From a virus, in IMG/VR virus record IMGVR_UViG_3300037247_001602, positions 1 through 64,000 of that record: a DNA stretch of 64,000 nucleotides; one strand, given 5' to 3'. Shown here piece after piece: positions 10,359-17,648 of this stretch (positions are counted from its first letter, which is position 1; each line of letters begins with the position of its first letter). Under the pieces are notes generated by a model that made no database searches, was not told the origin of the DNA, and saw only the letters and a program-made list of their open reading frames with translations. A program made the position numbers and the translations under genes.

Positions 10359-10826
10359 ATGCTAGACTTAGTGATTCTTCTGGCTCAAGTAGGAGATCCT
10401 GCATCGCCAATAAACCCTCAAACAGTTCCTGGCGCTGTTCAAATCCCTACATGGTTAGTAATCACGGCCATCATAGGACTTGTAGCGGGGATCGTTTCGC
10501 TCTTCGGTATCTTGATGAAAGTTGCCAAAGATCACCAGAGATCCCATGAGAAAAAAGATGAAGAGCACGGGAAGACGCTAAAGGAAAAGGAAGAAGAACA
10601 TACAAAGCAGTTAGAAATTATTGTTGAAAAGCTCAAAGAGCAGCATAAGCTGGATGCTGGATTCTGGCAAAAGATAGCCGATAACAAGGATCAAGAACTC
10701 GCTAATTTAGGCGCCAAGCTGGACGATCGCCATAATGAGTCGATCATACTGATGAAGGAAACAGGCCAATCGCTTAAGATTGTCGATCTAGTCATCCAGG
10801 AGCTGAGGAAAACTCAGCGCGGCTGA
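10359..10826 (+). CDS. Membrane-anchored coiled-coil protein
   Basis: A 155-residue protein. A hydrophobic N-terminus is followed by a strong transmembrane segment (TWLVITAIIGLVAGIVSLFGILM, about residues 31-53). Then comes a long charged coiled coil rich in K and E (HEKKDEEHGKTLKEKEEEH...) running nearly to the end. One membrane anchor plus a coiled coil fits an inner-membrane spanin or a holin accessory, and a holin-like gene and a lipoprotein follow within 1.5 kb. No lysis motif proves it. An ATG at 10352 in another frame was passed over. Confidence 0.55.
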   Translation: MLDLVILLAQVGDPASPINPQTVPGAVQIPTWLVITAIIGLVAGIVSLFGILMKVAKDHQRSHEKKDEEHGKTLKEKEEEHTKQLEIIVEKLKEQHKLDAGFWQKIADNKDQELANLGAKLDDRHNESIILMKETGQSLKIVDLVIQELRKTQRG

Positions 10827-10837
10827 GGAGCTTTCAA

Positions 10838-11311
10838 GTGGACGACAACGACAAGATGAAGACGATGAGTGGGTATTTTGATCTGTCAGAATCCGGTATG
10901 ATCCCTAGCCAGAAACTCGTCAAACAAGAAGCCGAGCGCAAGGCCGCTATGGACGAGATCAAGAACCATCGAAGAAAGGCTTTCTCCACACTGGCTGGCC
11001 GGGGCGTTCTAGTTTGCGACTCTAATCCTAGTGACCGAAAAATCATCGTCCAAAACTTGAAGAAAGAAGGATATATAGTATTCACAGCCCAGAACCAAAA
11101 AGAATGCGAGGCAATCCTATCTTCTATTCCAATTCATGCAATCATTGCAGACGTAGAATTCCCAGGCGTAGAACTCATCGGAAGAGCAAATGGAGAGACA
11201 TTGAAGATCGTCATTGCTGGAAACGCGAACCTTGCGGAAATTGCTTTGGCGGGCGTAGAGAAAGTCGGATGCCTGACAGAGGCCGTTGAAGCTGTTCTCG
11301 CACACAGGTAA
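10838..11311 (+). CDS. Degenerate response-regulator receiver domain protein
   Basis: A 157-residue protein starting at GTG 10838 after GAGGAG. Residues about 55-155 match a CheY-type receiver: GVLVCDSNPSDRKIIVQNLKKEGY gives beta1-alpha1 with one acidic residue, and HAIIADVEFPG gives beta3 with the candidate phospho-acceptor Asp. The later switch Thr and the invariant Lys are not at their expected places (KIVIAGN and VGCLTEA), so it looks like a pseudo-receiver. No output domain is attached; the first 50 residues are charged helix. It may bind a host partner or act as a scaffold. Confidence 0.6.
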   Translation: MDDNDKMKTMSGYFDLSESGMIPSQKLVKQEAERKAAMDEIKNHRRKAFSTLAGRGVLVCDSNPSDRKIIVQNLKKEGYIVFTAQNQKECEAILSSIPIHAIIADVEFPGVELIGRANGETLKIVIAGNANLAEIALAGVEKVGCLTEAVEAVLAHR

Positions 11312-11323
11312 AAGGAGCAGACA

Positions 11324-11818
11324 ATGCGCAAGTGGATCGTTTGGGGATTTCTACCCCTGTTGATGATCTCGGTGCCGGCCATTGCCGGAGAGGCGCCGGG
11401 CGCGGCTGAGGCTACGGACATTCCTGCTGTCGTTGGTCAAATCGCTGTCATGATTATGAAAATCATTGGCGCACCACTGGGCCTTCTTGTCACGCTACTC
11501 GTAGTGAAGCTCCTCAAGAAGGCTGGTATCGAAGTCGATGCAGATACGGAAAAATTCATTCGTAAACAAGCGGATTCCGTGATCCGTAAAGTTGATGTTT
11601 GGACCGCGAAGTTGGCAGACGAGGGGAAGAAACCCAAGAGTCATGAAAAACTCGCGAAGGGCGTCGCGCTTCTTGAAAGCATTATGAAGATATCGAAAGT
11701 TGGCAATCTAGCCCAAGAGAAACTTTCAGAGATCATCGAAGAAAGACTGCGCGCCCAGAAAGATAAAGGGCAACACAACCGGATCAAGGAGGCCGATCCC
11801 AAACCAAACCCTACGTAA
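11324..11818 (+). CDS. Holin-like membrane protein (LLH-type)
   Basis: A 164-residue protein with AAAGGAG before the ATG. It has a Sec-like signal segment (residues 1-22, cleavage plausible after AIA), a second hydrophobic helix (about 45-67) and a charged C-terminal helical half. The pattern of membrane helix, then GIEVDADTEKFIRKQAD and later repeated helix ending in K/E-rich tail, resembles the phage holin LLH family. It is between a receiver-like gene and a lipoprotein gene, consistent with a lysis or membrane cluster. No endolysin is visible nearby. Confidence 0.5.
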   Translation: MRKWIVWGFLPLLMISVPAIAGEAPGAAEATDIPAVVGQIAVMIMKIIGAPLGLLVTLLVVKLLKKAGIEVDADTEKFIRKQADSVIRKVDVWTAKLADEGKKPKSHEKLAKGVALLESIMKISKVGNLAQEKLSEIIEERLRAQKDKGQHNRIKEADPKPNPT

Positions 11819-11836
11819 ACCCGAAGGGAGAATACG

Positions 11837-12091
11837 ATGCGGAAGATCCTCTTCATATCCATTCTGTGCTTGAGTCTTACGGGTTGCTTGAACCCGTTCG
11901 CCAAGGTGGGCGAAAAGGCAGCGAGGGAGAACAGGAAGAACGTGGAGTACCTATCGAAGAAACTGACAAAATATTACAAGAAAGATCTCGACAACAAGAT
12001 CCTGAACCAGGACGACTTCAACGATCGGATGGTTCCGATCACGGAAGCCCAAAAGCTGGCAGAGAAGATGGAGGCGTCGTTCAAAAAATGA
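11837..12091 (+). CDS. Small lipoprotein (possible outer-membrane spanin)
   Basis: An 84-residue protein with GAAGGGAGAA before the ATG. The first 17 residues form a lipoprotein signal ending in the lipobox LTGC, so Cys17 should be lipidated. The rest is a short charged helix. Small phage lipoproteins near holin-like genes are often outer-membrane spanin partners, which would imply a Gram-negative host. That is inference. Its stop overlaps the next start as ATGA. Confidence 0.65.
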   Translation: MRKILFISILCLSLTGCLNPFAKVGEKAARENRKNVEYLSKKLTKYYKKDLDNKILNQDDFNDRMVPITEAQKLAEKMEASFKK

Positions 12092-12426
12092 GCATCTCAG
12101 AAGACCAAATCAAAGCGTTGACAGGCGCCCTGAAAACTCAGATCGTCGATGATGCGAAACAATTCATCACCAACATCAAGGATGACGACCAGGAGTTCTT
12201 CGGCGATGTTGCAAAACGCCTGGCGAAGAACTATGTCGAATTGAAATTCGGGGATGAAGACAGAAAAGCCATAGTTCAAGAAAACATTGAGGCGCTGAAT
12301 CGTGGGATGGCATCCCGTGTTGCTTCCAGCGGCATAGATTTCGCGGAGCACGGGAAGGACCAGGTTATCGGGATCTTGCAGACAGTAGGCAAGACCGTAC
12401 TCACGATAGCGCTATCGGTAGTGTGA
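12088..12426 (+). CDS. Small helical protein, unknown
   Basis: A 112-residue protein starting at the ATG that overlaps the lipoprotein stop (ATGA at 12088-12091). The same frame is open further upstream, but that part only mirrors the lipoprotein. The sequence is mostly amphipathic helix with a hydrophobic C-terminal stretch (VIGILQTVGKTVLTIALSVV) that could be a membrane anchor or dip into the bilayer. Translational coupling to the lipoprotein suggests a joint membrane function. Confidence 0.6.
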   Translation: MSISEDQIKALTGALKTQIVDDAKQFITNIKDDDQEFFGDVAKRLAKNYVELKFGDEDRKAIVQENIEALNRGMASRVASSGIDFAEHGKDQVIGILQTVGKTVLTIALSVV

Positions 12427-12435
12427 GGCAGATAG

Positions 12436-12981
12436 ATGGCAGTTATTGTTGAATGGTTCAAAACTGAGAATTCGGTCTCGTACACGATCGAGCGGAGCGA
12501 TACCGGGAAGGCCGATACCTTTACTGAGATTGCTACTGGCCTTCCCGGCCTCCAATTTCTAGACCCGACAGGCGGGACCGATAAGTTCTACACAATTACA
12601 GGAGTCGATAGTCTCGGCGAAGATCTCGTATCCAGGACACCATCAGCACTATATGACGCTAAGCTGGTATGCAAGATCTTCGGCGAGGTTCTCGACGGCA
12701 CTGGGCGGCCTGAGACAGAAGCAGAAATACGATTTGAGGTAAGACAGGATGATGCTCCCCAAGTAGTTCAGGGAATCATGGTCACACAAGACATGAAGAC
12801 CGTTCTGACAAATGAGGTCGGGACATTCGAGATCTACATGCTGCGTGATCTCTTGGTAGAGATCTTCATCCCGAACACGCAATTCAAGGCGCTGTTCATG
12901 GTGCCAGATGAGGATGAGAAGAATTTCACGGAACTCATTCCTGATTCCGGATTCGAAACAAAGATCACGAATCCATTCTGA
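12436..12981 (+). CDS. Structural protein with FN3-like and Ig-like parts
   Basis: A 181-residue beta-rich protein. Residues 1-70 (SYTIERSDTGKADTFTEIATGL...YTITGVDSLGED) look like a fibronectin type III fold. Residues 75-181 (VCKIFGEVLDGTGRP...TNEVGTFEIYMLRD...IPNTQFKALFMVPDED) look like a carboxypeptidase-regulatory or Ig-like domain. The second half is repeated at the C-terminus of the next protein. Such proteins often decorate phage heads, tails or fibres. Confidence 0.55.
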   Translation: MAVIVEWFKTENSVSYTIERSDTGKADTFTEIATGLPGLQFLDPTGGTDKFYTITGVDSLGEDLVSRTPSALYDAKLVCKIFGEVLDGTGRPETEAEIRFEVRQDDAPQVVQGIMVTQDMKTVLTNEVGTFEIYMLRDLLVEIFIPNTQFKALFMVPDEDEKNFTELIPDSGFETKITNPF

Positions 12982-12989
12982 GGTAGATC

Positions 12990-14327
12990 ATGCCCGCTCC
13001 GACTGGTGTTAGTATCGTAATCGACGGTGGGAATCCCACTACGAATGATCTTGACGTGATACTAACGATCGCGGCCACCGGCGCCGACGAGATGGCCTTC
13101 TCGAATAATGGTGTGGACTTTTCTACTTTCGAAGTATTCTCAACTTCGAAGGCATGGAATCTGAGCGATTTCGATGGCGGGTCCGCAGAGGGAATTCGTA
13201 GGGTCACAGTTAAAGTCAAAGATACATTCGATGATGCTGAAGCCACTGCCTTTGATGAAATCCTATTCGAAGTTCCGGAGCCCAGGATCGAATTCGGTGA
13301 GATTCCTGTTCAGAGGGCTGGAACAAATCTGCTGGACGTAAAATATATCGGATTTGAGGACTCACCGGCTGCCGCTCCCAATGTTACCCTGCTAAAGGCT
13401 GAGATCGACCTTGTAGGGGCCTTTGCGGGCGCAGAAGTGGACCTCCTGGAGGCCGTAGATGATTCCTTGACTGACGGGAGAGTTGGACTGCAATTCTCGA
13501 ATGCCGGAGAGGCCAGACAGTTTGTTGCAGATCTGGATAAGACATTCGGTCAGGAAGTCACGACGGCTATAGGTAAAGTTAGACTTCAACCCCAGTTTGG
13601 GTCCAAGATTGGAGCGTTCACCGAATCAAGTCCCTTCATGATCAATACGACGCCCACGGCAGTCACGGGACTGAAAGGCAGAACTACGGTTCCCGGTAGG
13701 CAAATTCTTCTGGTCGGGGTCTTTAGGAATGCGCTCGGCGAGCTGAAAGACGCAGATTCGCTTCCAACAATCGAGAACATTGTCGATCCAAATGGTACAG
13801 ACAAGCTGGGTGGAGCAACCCCGGTAACTCAGGTCACTACAGGGGTTTACAGATTCGCCTTTACGCCATCTACAGGGGATGATAAAGGGCAATGGTCATA
13901 TGAATTCCAGGGCGATGTTGATGCAGTAACGCTTAATGTAACGGGATTGTTCATCGTGGCCGATCCTCCCTCAATGACGACCCCGTTGGTCGATCTTGGA
14001 TGTATTGTCTTTGGCGATCTTCTAAATATAGACGGAAGCGCGCTAGCCAACAAGCCAGTCACCTTCATACACACGAATCTATCCGAACCTGAATTCCAAA
14101 ATCCGACGACGGTAGGCACACAATCTATCCGCGTAGAGACCGACTCTGATGGGCATTTCGAGGTGGAGCTTCTCAGGAATAGTGAAGTGATTGTGTTTAT
14201 TCCATCCATGTCCTTGAAGAGTCTCGGTAGAGTTCCAGATCAAGAAATAACTGAATATAGGAATCTCGATCCTGTGCTCGCTGCATCTTCAGTAACTCGC
14301 GATAAGTTTGGGAATCCTATAATCTAA
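12990..14327 (+). CDS. Multi-domain Ig-like structural protein
   Basis: A 445-residue protein with GAGGTAGA upstream. It appears to contain three or four beta domains. The last 110 residues (GCIVFGDLLNIDGSALANKPVTFIH...DSDGHFEVELLRN...FIPSMSLKSLGRVPDQE) match the C-terminal domain of the preceding protein, so the pair arose partly by duplication. It is the last gene of this + strand block before a convergent terminator. A role in surface display or adhesion is inferred from the fold. Confidence 0.55.
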   Translation: MPAPTGVSIVIDGGNPTTNDLDVILTIAATGADEMAFSNNGVDFSTFEVFSTSKAWNLSDFDGGSAEGIRRVTVKVKDTFDDAEATAFDEILFEVPEPRIEFGEIPVQRAGTNLLDVKYIGFEDSPAAAPNVTLLKAEIDLVGAFAGAEVDLLEAVDDSLTDGRVGLQFSNAGEARQFVADLDKTFGQEVTTAIGKVRLQPQFGSKIGAFTESSPFMINTTPTAVTGLKGRTTVPGRQILLVGVFRNALGELKDADSLPTIENIVDPNGTDKLGGATPVTQVTTGVYRFAFTPSTGDDKGQWSYEFQGDVDAVTLNVTGLFIVADPPSMTTPLVDLGCIVFGDLLNIDGSALANKPVTFIHTNLSEPEFQNPTTVGTQSIRVETDSDGHFEVELLRNSEVIVFIPSMSLKSLGRVPDQEITEYRNLDPVLAASSVTRDKFGNPII

Positions 14328-14331
14328 AAAA

Positions 14332-14365
14332 AAGAGAGAGGGTGCCTGAGTGGGTCCTCTCTCTT
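14332..14365 (-). terminator. Intrinsic terminator of the RT-side operon
   Basis: A perfect 10-bp stem (AAGAGAGAGG 14332-14341 with CCTCTCTCTT 14356-14365) around a 14-nt loop. Read on the - strand it is followed by a run of T (the A tract at 14325-14333), so it mainly ends transcription from the right. It also separates the convergent + strand block. Confidence 0.75.
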
Positions 14366-14370
14366 GCATA

Positions 14371-14577
14371 TTACTTAGTGTGCATCTTCAATATCTTTGA
14401 GGCACCCTTTTTGGCCTTGCCACAAATATCCTCGCCCATTTCATGGAGTGACAGAACTACCTTCGCTCCATAATATAGACACGCACCAATGGCGAGGGCA
14501 ATAGTTGTAACCGTCAGGACAAGATCTTGAGCCTCTGTCTGTTTCTCAGGCGCTTCAGACCTCCGTGCCTCACCCAT
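14371..14577 (-). CDS. Small single-span membrane protein next to RT
   Basis: A 68-residue protein. The start at 14577 is chosen because AAGGAGGG sits 5 nt before it; the frame is open further upstream without a site. A charged N-terminus is followed by a transmembrane helix (LVLTVTTIALAIGACLYYGAKVVL) and a basic tail. It is the last gene of a three-gene unit with the reverse transcriptase. In known retrons and defence RTs a small membrane protein can be the toxic effector, but nothing in the sequence proves that here. Confidence 0.65.
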   Translation of the reverse strand: MGEARRSEAPEKQTEAQDLVLTVTTIALAIGACLYYGAKVVLSLHEMGEDICGKAKKGASKILKMHTK

Positions 14578-14630
14578 CGATCCCTCCTTTCCAGCCAGCA
14601 TGGCGCCTTCACCGCGAAGGCGCTTCTTCT

Positions 14631-14900
14631 TCACTTCTGAGGGATCAACAGATCGCTGGGCTCGCCATTTGGTGTATAATTATCTTTTACCCGAATTTTG
14701 CGGAAAACTTTCGGATCTCGAAAAGCTTCCTCTTGAGCTGTTAATATTTCAACTGCTTTCGTCGTAGCCTCTCTGGTTTTGAGTGTTTGCTCGTCGATAT
14801 TATGGGCCAGTTTCTTATCAAGCCGCTCGCGAACATCCAGAGCTGATCTCATGGCGATTCGGTGGCCCAGCGCCAGCTTTTCCGCGATTTCCTTCCTCAT
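14631..14900 (-). CDS. Small helical protein coupled to RT
   Basis: An 89-residue protein. The start at 14900 has GGAAGGAG upstream and overlaps the RT stop as ATGA, so it should be translated with the RT. The sequence is charged and helical (RKEIAEKLALGHRIAMRSALDVRERLDKKL...) with no known motif. The coupling and position suggest a partner of the RT or the array RNA. Confidence 0.65.
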   Translation of the reverse strand: MRKEIAEKLALGHRIAMRSALDVRERLDKKLAHNIDEQTLKTREATTKAVEILTAQEEAFRDPKVFRKIRVKDNYTPNGEPSDLLIPQK

Positions 14901-16189
14901 CGTACTCCTTCCCATTCCCGAACGAGACCAACGACACGCCCAGGATTTACCATACTATGGAAGGCGAGGTGCCCCTCAACCCAGAGCTTGTAGCGATTGC
15001 GACTGATTTGTTGACGTTTTGCCGCCTCTGTGAGGCCCAAATTGGCAGCATTGTTAACAGCCGCCCTCAGAACCCTGTATTTCCAGCGAATGATATTCGG
15101 CTGCTCGTTTGCTACAAGCCCAGTAACCCACTGTCTTTTGTGGGCTCTCATGACTTTGATTTTCTTCTCGTTGATTTGGAATCCTTCTTCCTGGGTGATT
15201 TTGCGAACGACATGGATTAGATGATCGGCAGCCCGCTTCTCGTTTGAAGAGAACGTGAGGTCGTCCGCGTATCTCGTATATGTCCAGCGCCTGGCGTGTG
15301 CATATGAACTGAGCTTCTGATCCAGGCGGTATGCGACGAGATTGGAGAGCGCAGGACTAGTCGGTGCGCCTTGCGGTAGGGCGTCATTCCAGGTGCAAAG
15401 AGCTGTAATTACACCGGCCACGCGCTTGTGGAATCCGATCTTCAGCAAGACTCCGTAGACTCTCGGGAATTTGATAGAAGGGAAGAAGTCTTGAATGTCC
15501 ATGGAGACTACGACATTCTTGTTGCGATGGTGCCTGGCATTCATAACGATATTTCTGCTTGGGATGAATCCGAAGGCACTGTCATGATAGGGAATCTCTG
15601 CCAGGATCTGATCGAGGATTCTCCTCTGTACGGTTTTTAGTTCTTTTCGCGGCGCCGTGATCAACCGTTGTCCGCCGCCGTTCTTTGAGATTTCCCACGA
15701 GTGATAGAGGTCCAGATCCTTGAAGAAGATTCTCCTGAGAAGCCATGTGAGGACGCGATTTTTGATGCCAATCTTCATGGCCAGATCGAACGAATCGGTG
15801 AGTATGTGATTGGAATCGAATGTAAGCTTCACATCCTGACCTAAGACGAATCCAGAATATCCAGGATATTTGCAGGGTGACAGTGCATCACATCGATTCT
15901 TGCTTACTTTGTAGCAGGCGGGGTACTGTGTGCAGCTTTTGCAGATTGATGTTGCCATCCAGTTCTGACATTTCTTCGGATTCGGCTTCTTTTTGTTCCA
16001 ACAGTAATATCTATTGATGCAGGCTTCGCAGATTGACTGAAATTTCGATCCGGCGATTTCGATTGGAGTATTCAGGAATGTCTTCGAGATCGTAAGTTCT
16101 TGTCCTCTTGTGCCGGGTACGGGTCTAAGGAAAGCCTTCTTTCTTATGACTTTCCCAGATTTTTTAACTTCGTACCAGAGATTGTGCAC
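14897..16189 (-). CDS. Retron-type reverse transcriptase with Cys-rich N-terminus
   Basis: A 430-residue protein from GTG 16189, with GGAGGAG six nt upstream. The RT core covers about residues 170-380: ITAPRKELKTVQRRILDQIL, catalytic MDIQDFF near 230, LPQGAPTSPALSNL near 271, and YADD at 307-310. A VTG motif at 355-357 is typical of retron RTs. LPQGAPTSP argues against a DGR enzyme. Residues 54-106 hold nine cysteines (C-x2-C, C-x6-C, C-x2-C and others), probably a metal-binding domain that retron RTs usually lack. It is directly downstream of a long stem-loop array on its own strand. Confidence 0.9.
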   Translation of the reverse strand: MHNLWYEVKKSGKVIRKKAFLRPVPGTRGQELTISKTFLNTPIEIAGSKFQSICEACINRYYCWNKKKPNPKKCQNWMATSICKSCTQYPACYKVSKNRCDALSPCKYPGYSGFVLGQDVKLTFDSNHILTDSFDLAMKIGIKNRVLTWLLRRIFFKDLDLYHSWEISKNGGGQRLITAPRKELKTVQRRILDQILAEIPYHDSAFGFIPSRNIVMNARHHRNKNVVVSMDIQDFFPSIKFPRVYGVLLKIGFHKRVAGVITALCTWNDALPQGAPTSPALSNLVAYRLDQKLSSYAHARRWTYTRYADDLTFSSNEKRAADHLIHVVRKITQEEGFQINEKKIKVMRAHKRQWVTGLVANEQPNIIRWKYRVLRAAVNNAANLGLTEAAKRQQISRNRYKLWVEGHLAFHSMVNPGRVVGLVREWEGVR

Positions 16190-16215
16190 CGCTTACTCCT
16201 CCTGCCAGTCGTATA

Positions 16216-16260
16216 GATGAGCTGCGTGACCCATCGCTGCGATGGGTTACTCAGCTCATC
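16216..16260. other. Hairpin just upstream of RT start
   Basis: GATGAGCTG (16216-16224) pairs with CAGCTCATC (16252-16260) and ACCCATCG with CGATGGGT around CTG. It lies 27 nt before the RT start codon on the RT strand, so it could be the array element nearest the enzyme or could affect RT expression. Confidence 0.8.
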
Positions 16261-16540
16261 ATCCGTATGATGATTTAGCAATGAGACAGCAGAGGCGAAG
16301 CGCCTCCCCAGGCAGAAGAGTCGATCGCCCCTTCTGCATGGATTTACTAAGCGGCCTACTTTTCCGTACATTTTGCCGGATTCTTGTGCAACTATTTTGG
16401 GATCATCCTGATCCCAGAATAGGGGCATCAAGAATGCCTGCCTTATGATAGATTTTAATAGAGACCATGATGGCGAAACGCCACCCCCAAGCAAAAGAGT
16501 TGATCACCCCTTCTGCATGGATGTACTAGGCTTTCCAGAA

Positions 16541-16549
16541 TCTTATACC
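16541..16549 (-). promoter_or_regulatory. GGTATAAGA promoter-like motif inside the array
   Basis: GGTATAAGA on the RT strand, about 350 nt before the RT start. The same motif precedes several other - strand genes in this window, so part of the array and the RT could be transcribed from here. Confidence 0.45.
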
Positions 16550-16584
16550 CGCTTACGAGATTTCTCTGTGCTTACTAGGGGAAA

Positions 16585-16621
16585 AGATCATAACCAAGAA
16601 ATCTTTTCTTGGTTATGATCT
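16585..16621. other. Perfect 17-bp hairpin in array
   Basis: Arms 16585-16601 and 16605-16621 are fully complementary around a TCT loop. The flanking GGGA and TCCC can extend the stem. It is one of the most stable elements of the array. Confidence 0.85.
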
Positions 16622-16800
16622 CCCGAAAGCAGACTCAGAAATTGCATCGTCATGAAGGCGAAACGCCTTCGGCTTAGTATACTAAGCGGGCCCTACCTTT
16701 CCTCTCGCTCTTTGAGCTTTGGCCGTGGTGCCGAACGAAGAGAGGCACGATGGGCCAAGCTTGGGAGGCATCAAGCGCCTACCTTTCCGTATAATCGAGA

Positions 16801-16855
16801 TGACGACGCCGTCGCCAGATCTGATGCGTAGCATCATCTGGCGACCACGTCGTCA
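16801..16855. other. 55-nt three-segment hairpin in array
   Basis: TGACGACG pairs with CGTCGTCA, GTCGCCAGAT with ATCTGGCGAC, and GATGC with GCATC around a GTA loop. Only a CC/CA internal loop and a CT bulge interrupt 23 base pairs. Long hairpins like this resemble retron msd stems. Confidence 0.85.
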
Positions 16856-17014
16856 GCGCATGGATAATCGCCTACCTTTCCCTCTAAGAAATGTTGCCTG
16901 AACTCGGTAACATTTACTTTCAGCCTACCTTTCCCTCTTGTGAGCCCCTTCATCGTCGAGGCCCGCATCGACGATGAAGAGCTGCAAACGGGCCTACCTT
17001 TCCTGTAAAGTTGA

Positions 17015-17061
17015 AGATGACCCGTTGGGTGGAGCCGTCTGGCGAACCCTCAGGGTCATCT
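17015..17061. other. Nested hairpin in array
   Basis: AGATGACCC (17015-17023) pairs with GGGTCATCT (17053-17061). Inside, GGGT pairs with ACCC and GCC with GGC. Confidence 0.75.
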
Positions 17062-17263
17062 GTAGAATTCACCAGCCTACCTTTCCTTGCGTTTGTTATC
17101 AGGGCGTTGCCCGTAAGAATCGAAAGGGCCTACCTTTCCAGTAAATGGAAGACCCAGTCTGCCGGCTGCAAGCCGGTCACACTGGGTTGAGTTCAAGGCC
17201 TACCTTTCCTGATAATTTCCCTAGAACGGAGGAATATAGCGACCTACTTTCCTGAAATTGAAA

Positions 17264-17299
17264 GACCTGGTGAAGAGCGGCCCGCTCTTTAACCAGGTC
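17264..17299. other. Two-segment hairpin in array
   Basis: GACCTGGT pairs with ACCAGGTC and AGAGCGG with CCGCTCT around a single C, with a GA/TTA internal loop. Confidence 0.8.
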
Positions 17300-17648
17300 G
17301 CGTCATTGTGAGGTAGGTAATATGATCCATGACGGCGAAACGCCGTCCCCGCTTGCGCGGTTGTACTAGGCTTTCCTGTCGGTGACCATTACTTTCCAGT
17401 CATGTCGCCTCCATCTGTCCTCGCGCCGAATGAGGAGTCCCCTGCGTTTTCCGATGCGCAGTCATACTACAAAAGTTGCGAGGTTGCGCAGCAACTCTTT
17501 GTAGGAAGACGCTGCAGAGGAAAATCAGCGGCCCCGGATATGAGGCGCATCAAGAGGACTTATGGATGGCGCAGGGCAATTGTACTTCTTGATATTTCCA
17601 TGGCGCGAAAGCACGCCGACGCGCCTTGCTCGCGTCTTGTACGTCACC

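Larger units (their letters stand above)
16692..17209 (-). repeat. Eight exact copies of an 11-nt spacer motif between hairpins
   Basis: CCTACCTTTCC (GGAAAGGTAGG on the RT strand) begins at 16692, 16778, 16871, 16924, 16993, 17076, 17129 and 17199. Variants lie at 16355 (CCTACTTTTCC) and 17243 (CCTACTTTCC). Spacing between copies is 53 to 93 nt and each gap holds a different hairpin. On the RT strand most copies are followed by C. The spacer motif is conserved while the hairpins differ, which is the reverse of ordinary dispersed palindromes. Confidence 0.85.
16292..17376. repeat. Second array subfamily: GGCG-AAR-CGCC hairpins with TACTA tails
   Basis: Four short hairpins share GGCG-AA(A/G)-CGCC: 16292-16306, 16471-16483, 16654-16670 and 17331-17347. 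The neighbouring pair changes in a compensated way (A-T, T-A, A-T, C-G), which is direct covariation. Each is followed by TACTAG or TACTAA and then a TTTCC element. The first and second share about 60 nt of further similarity, including CCCCTTCTGCATGGAT. Confidence 0.75.
16190..17648 (-). repeat. Stem-loop array upstream of the reverse transcriptase
   Basis: About 1.46 kb without a credible gene, lying between the 254-residue gene and the RT and probably transcribed with the RT. It is packed with inverted repeats of different sequence: 16216-16260, 16399-16415, 16585-16621, 16654-16670, 16672-16687, 16801-16855, 16889-16915, 16948-16979, 17015-17061, 17152-17187, 17264-17299, 17331-17347, 17467-17504 and 17602-17625. 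Arms are often perfect, with internal loops opposite each other. Short conserved motifs lie between hairpins. It looks like a set of structured RNA or DNA cassettes and has no protein-coding character. Confidence 0.8.

Noticed and set aside
10359-12426. Complete lysis cassette
   Set aside because: Holin-like and lipoprotein genes are present, but I found no endolysin domain in or near them. A full cassette is not supported.
14897-16189. Diversity-generating retroelement
   Set aside because: The RT has LPQGAPTSP and a VTG motif, typical of retron-type enzymes. I found no template/variable repeat pair between the array and the fibre genes.
16190-17648. CRISPR array
   Set aside because: The constant element is only 11 nt and the sequences between are self-complementary hairpins of variable length. 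No cas gene is near.
16190-17648. Integron-like attC cassette array
   Set aside because: No integrase, no attC core sites and no genes between the hairpins.
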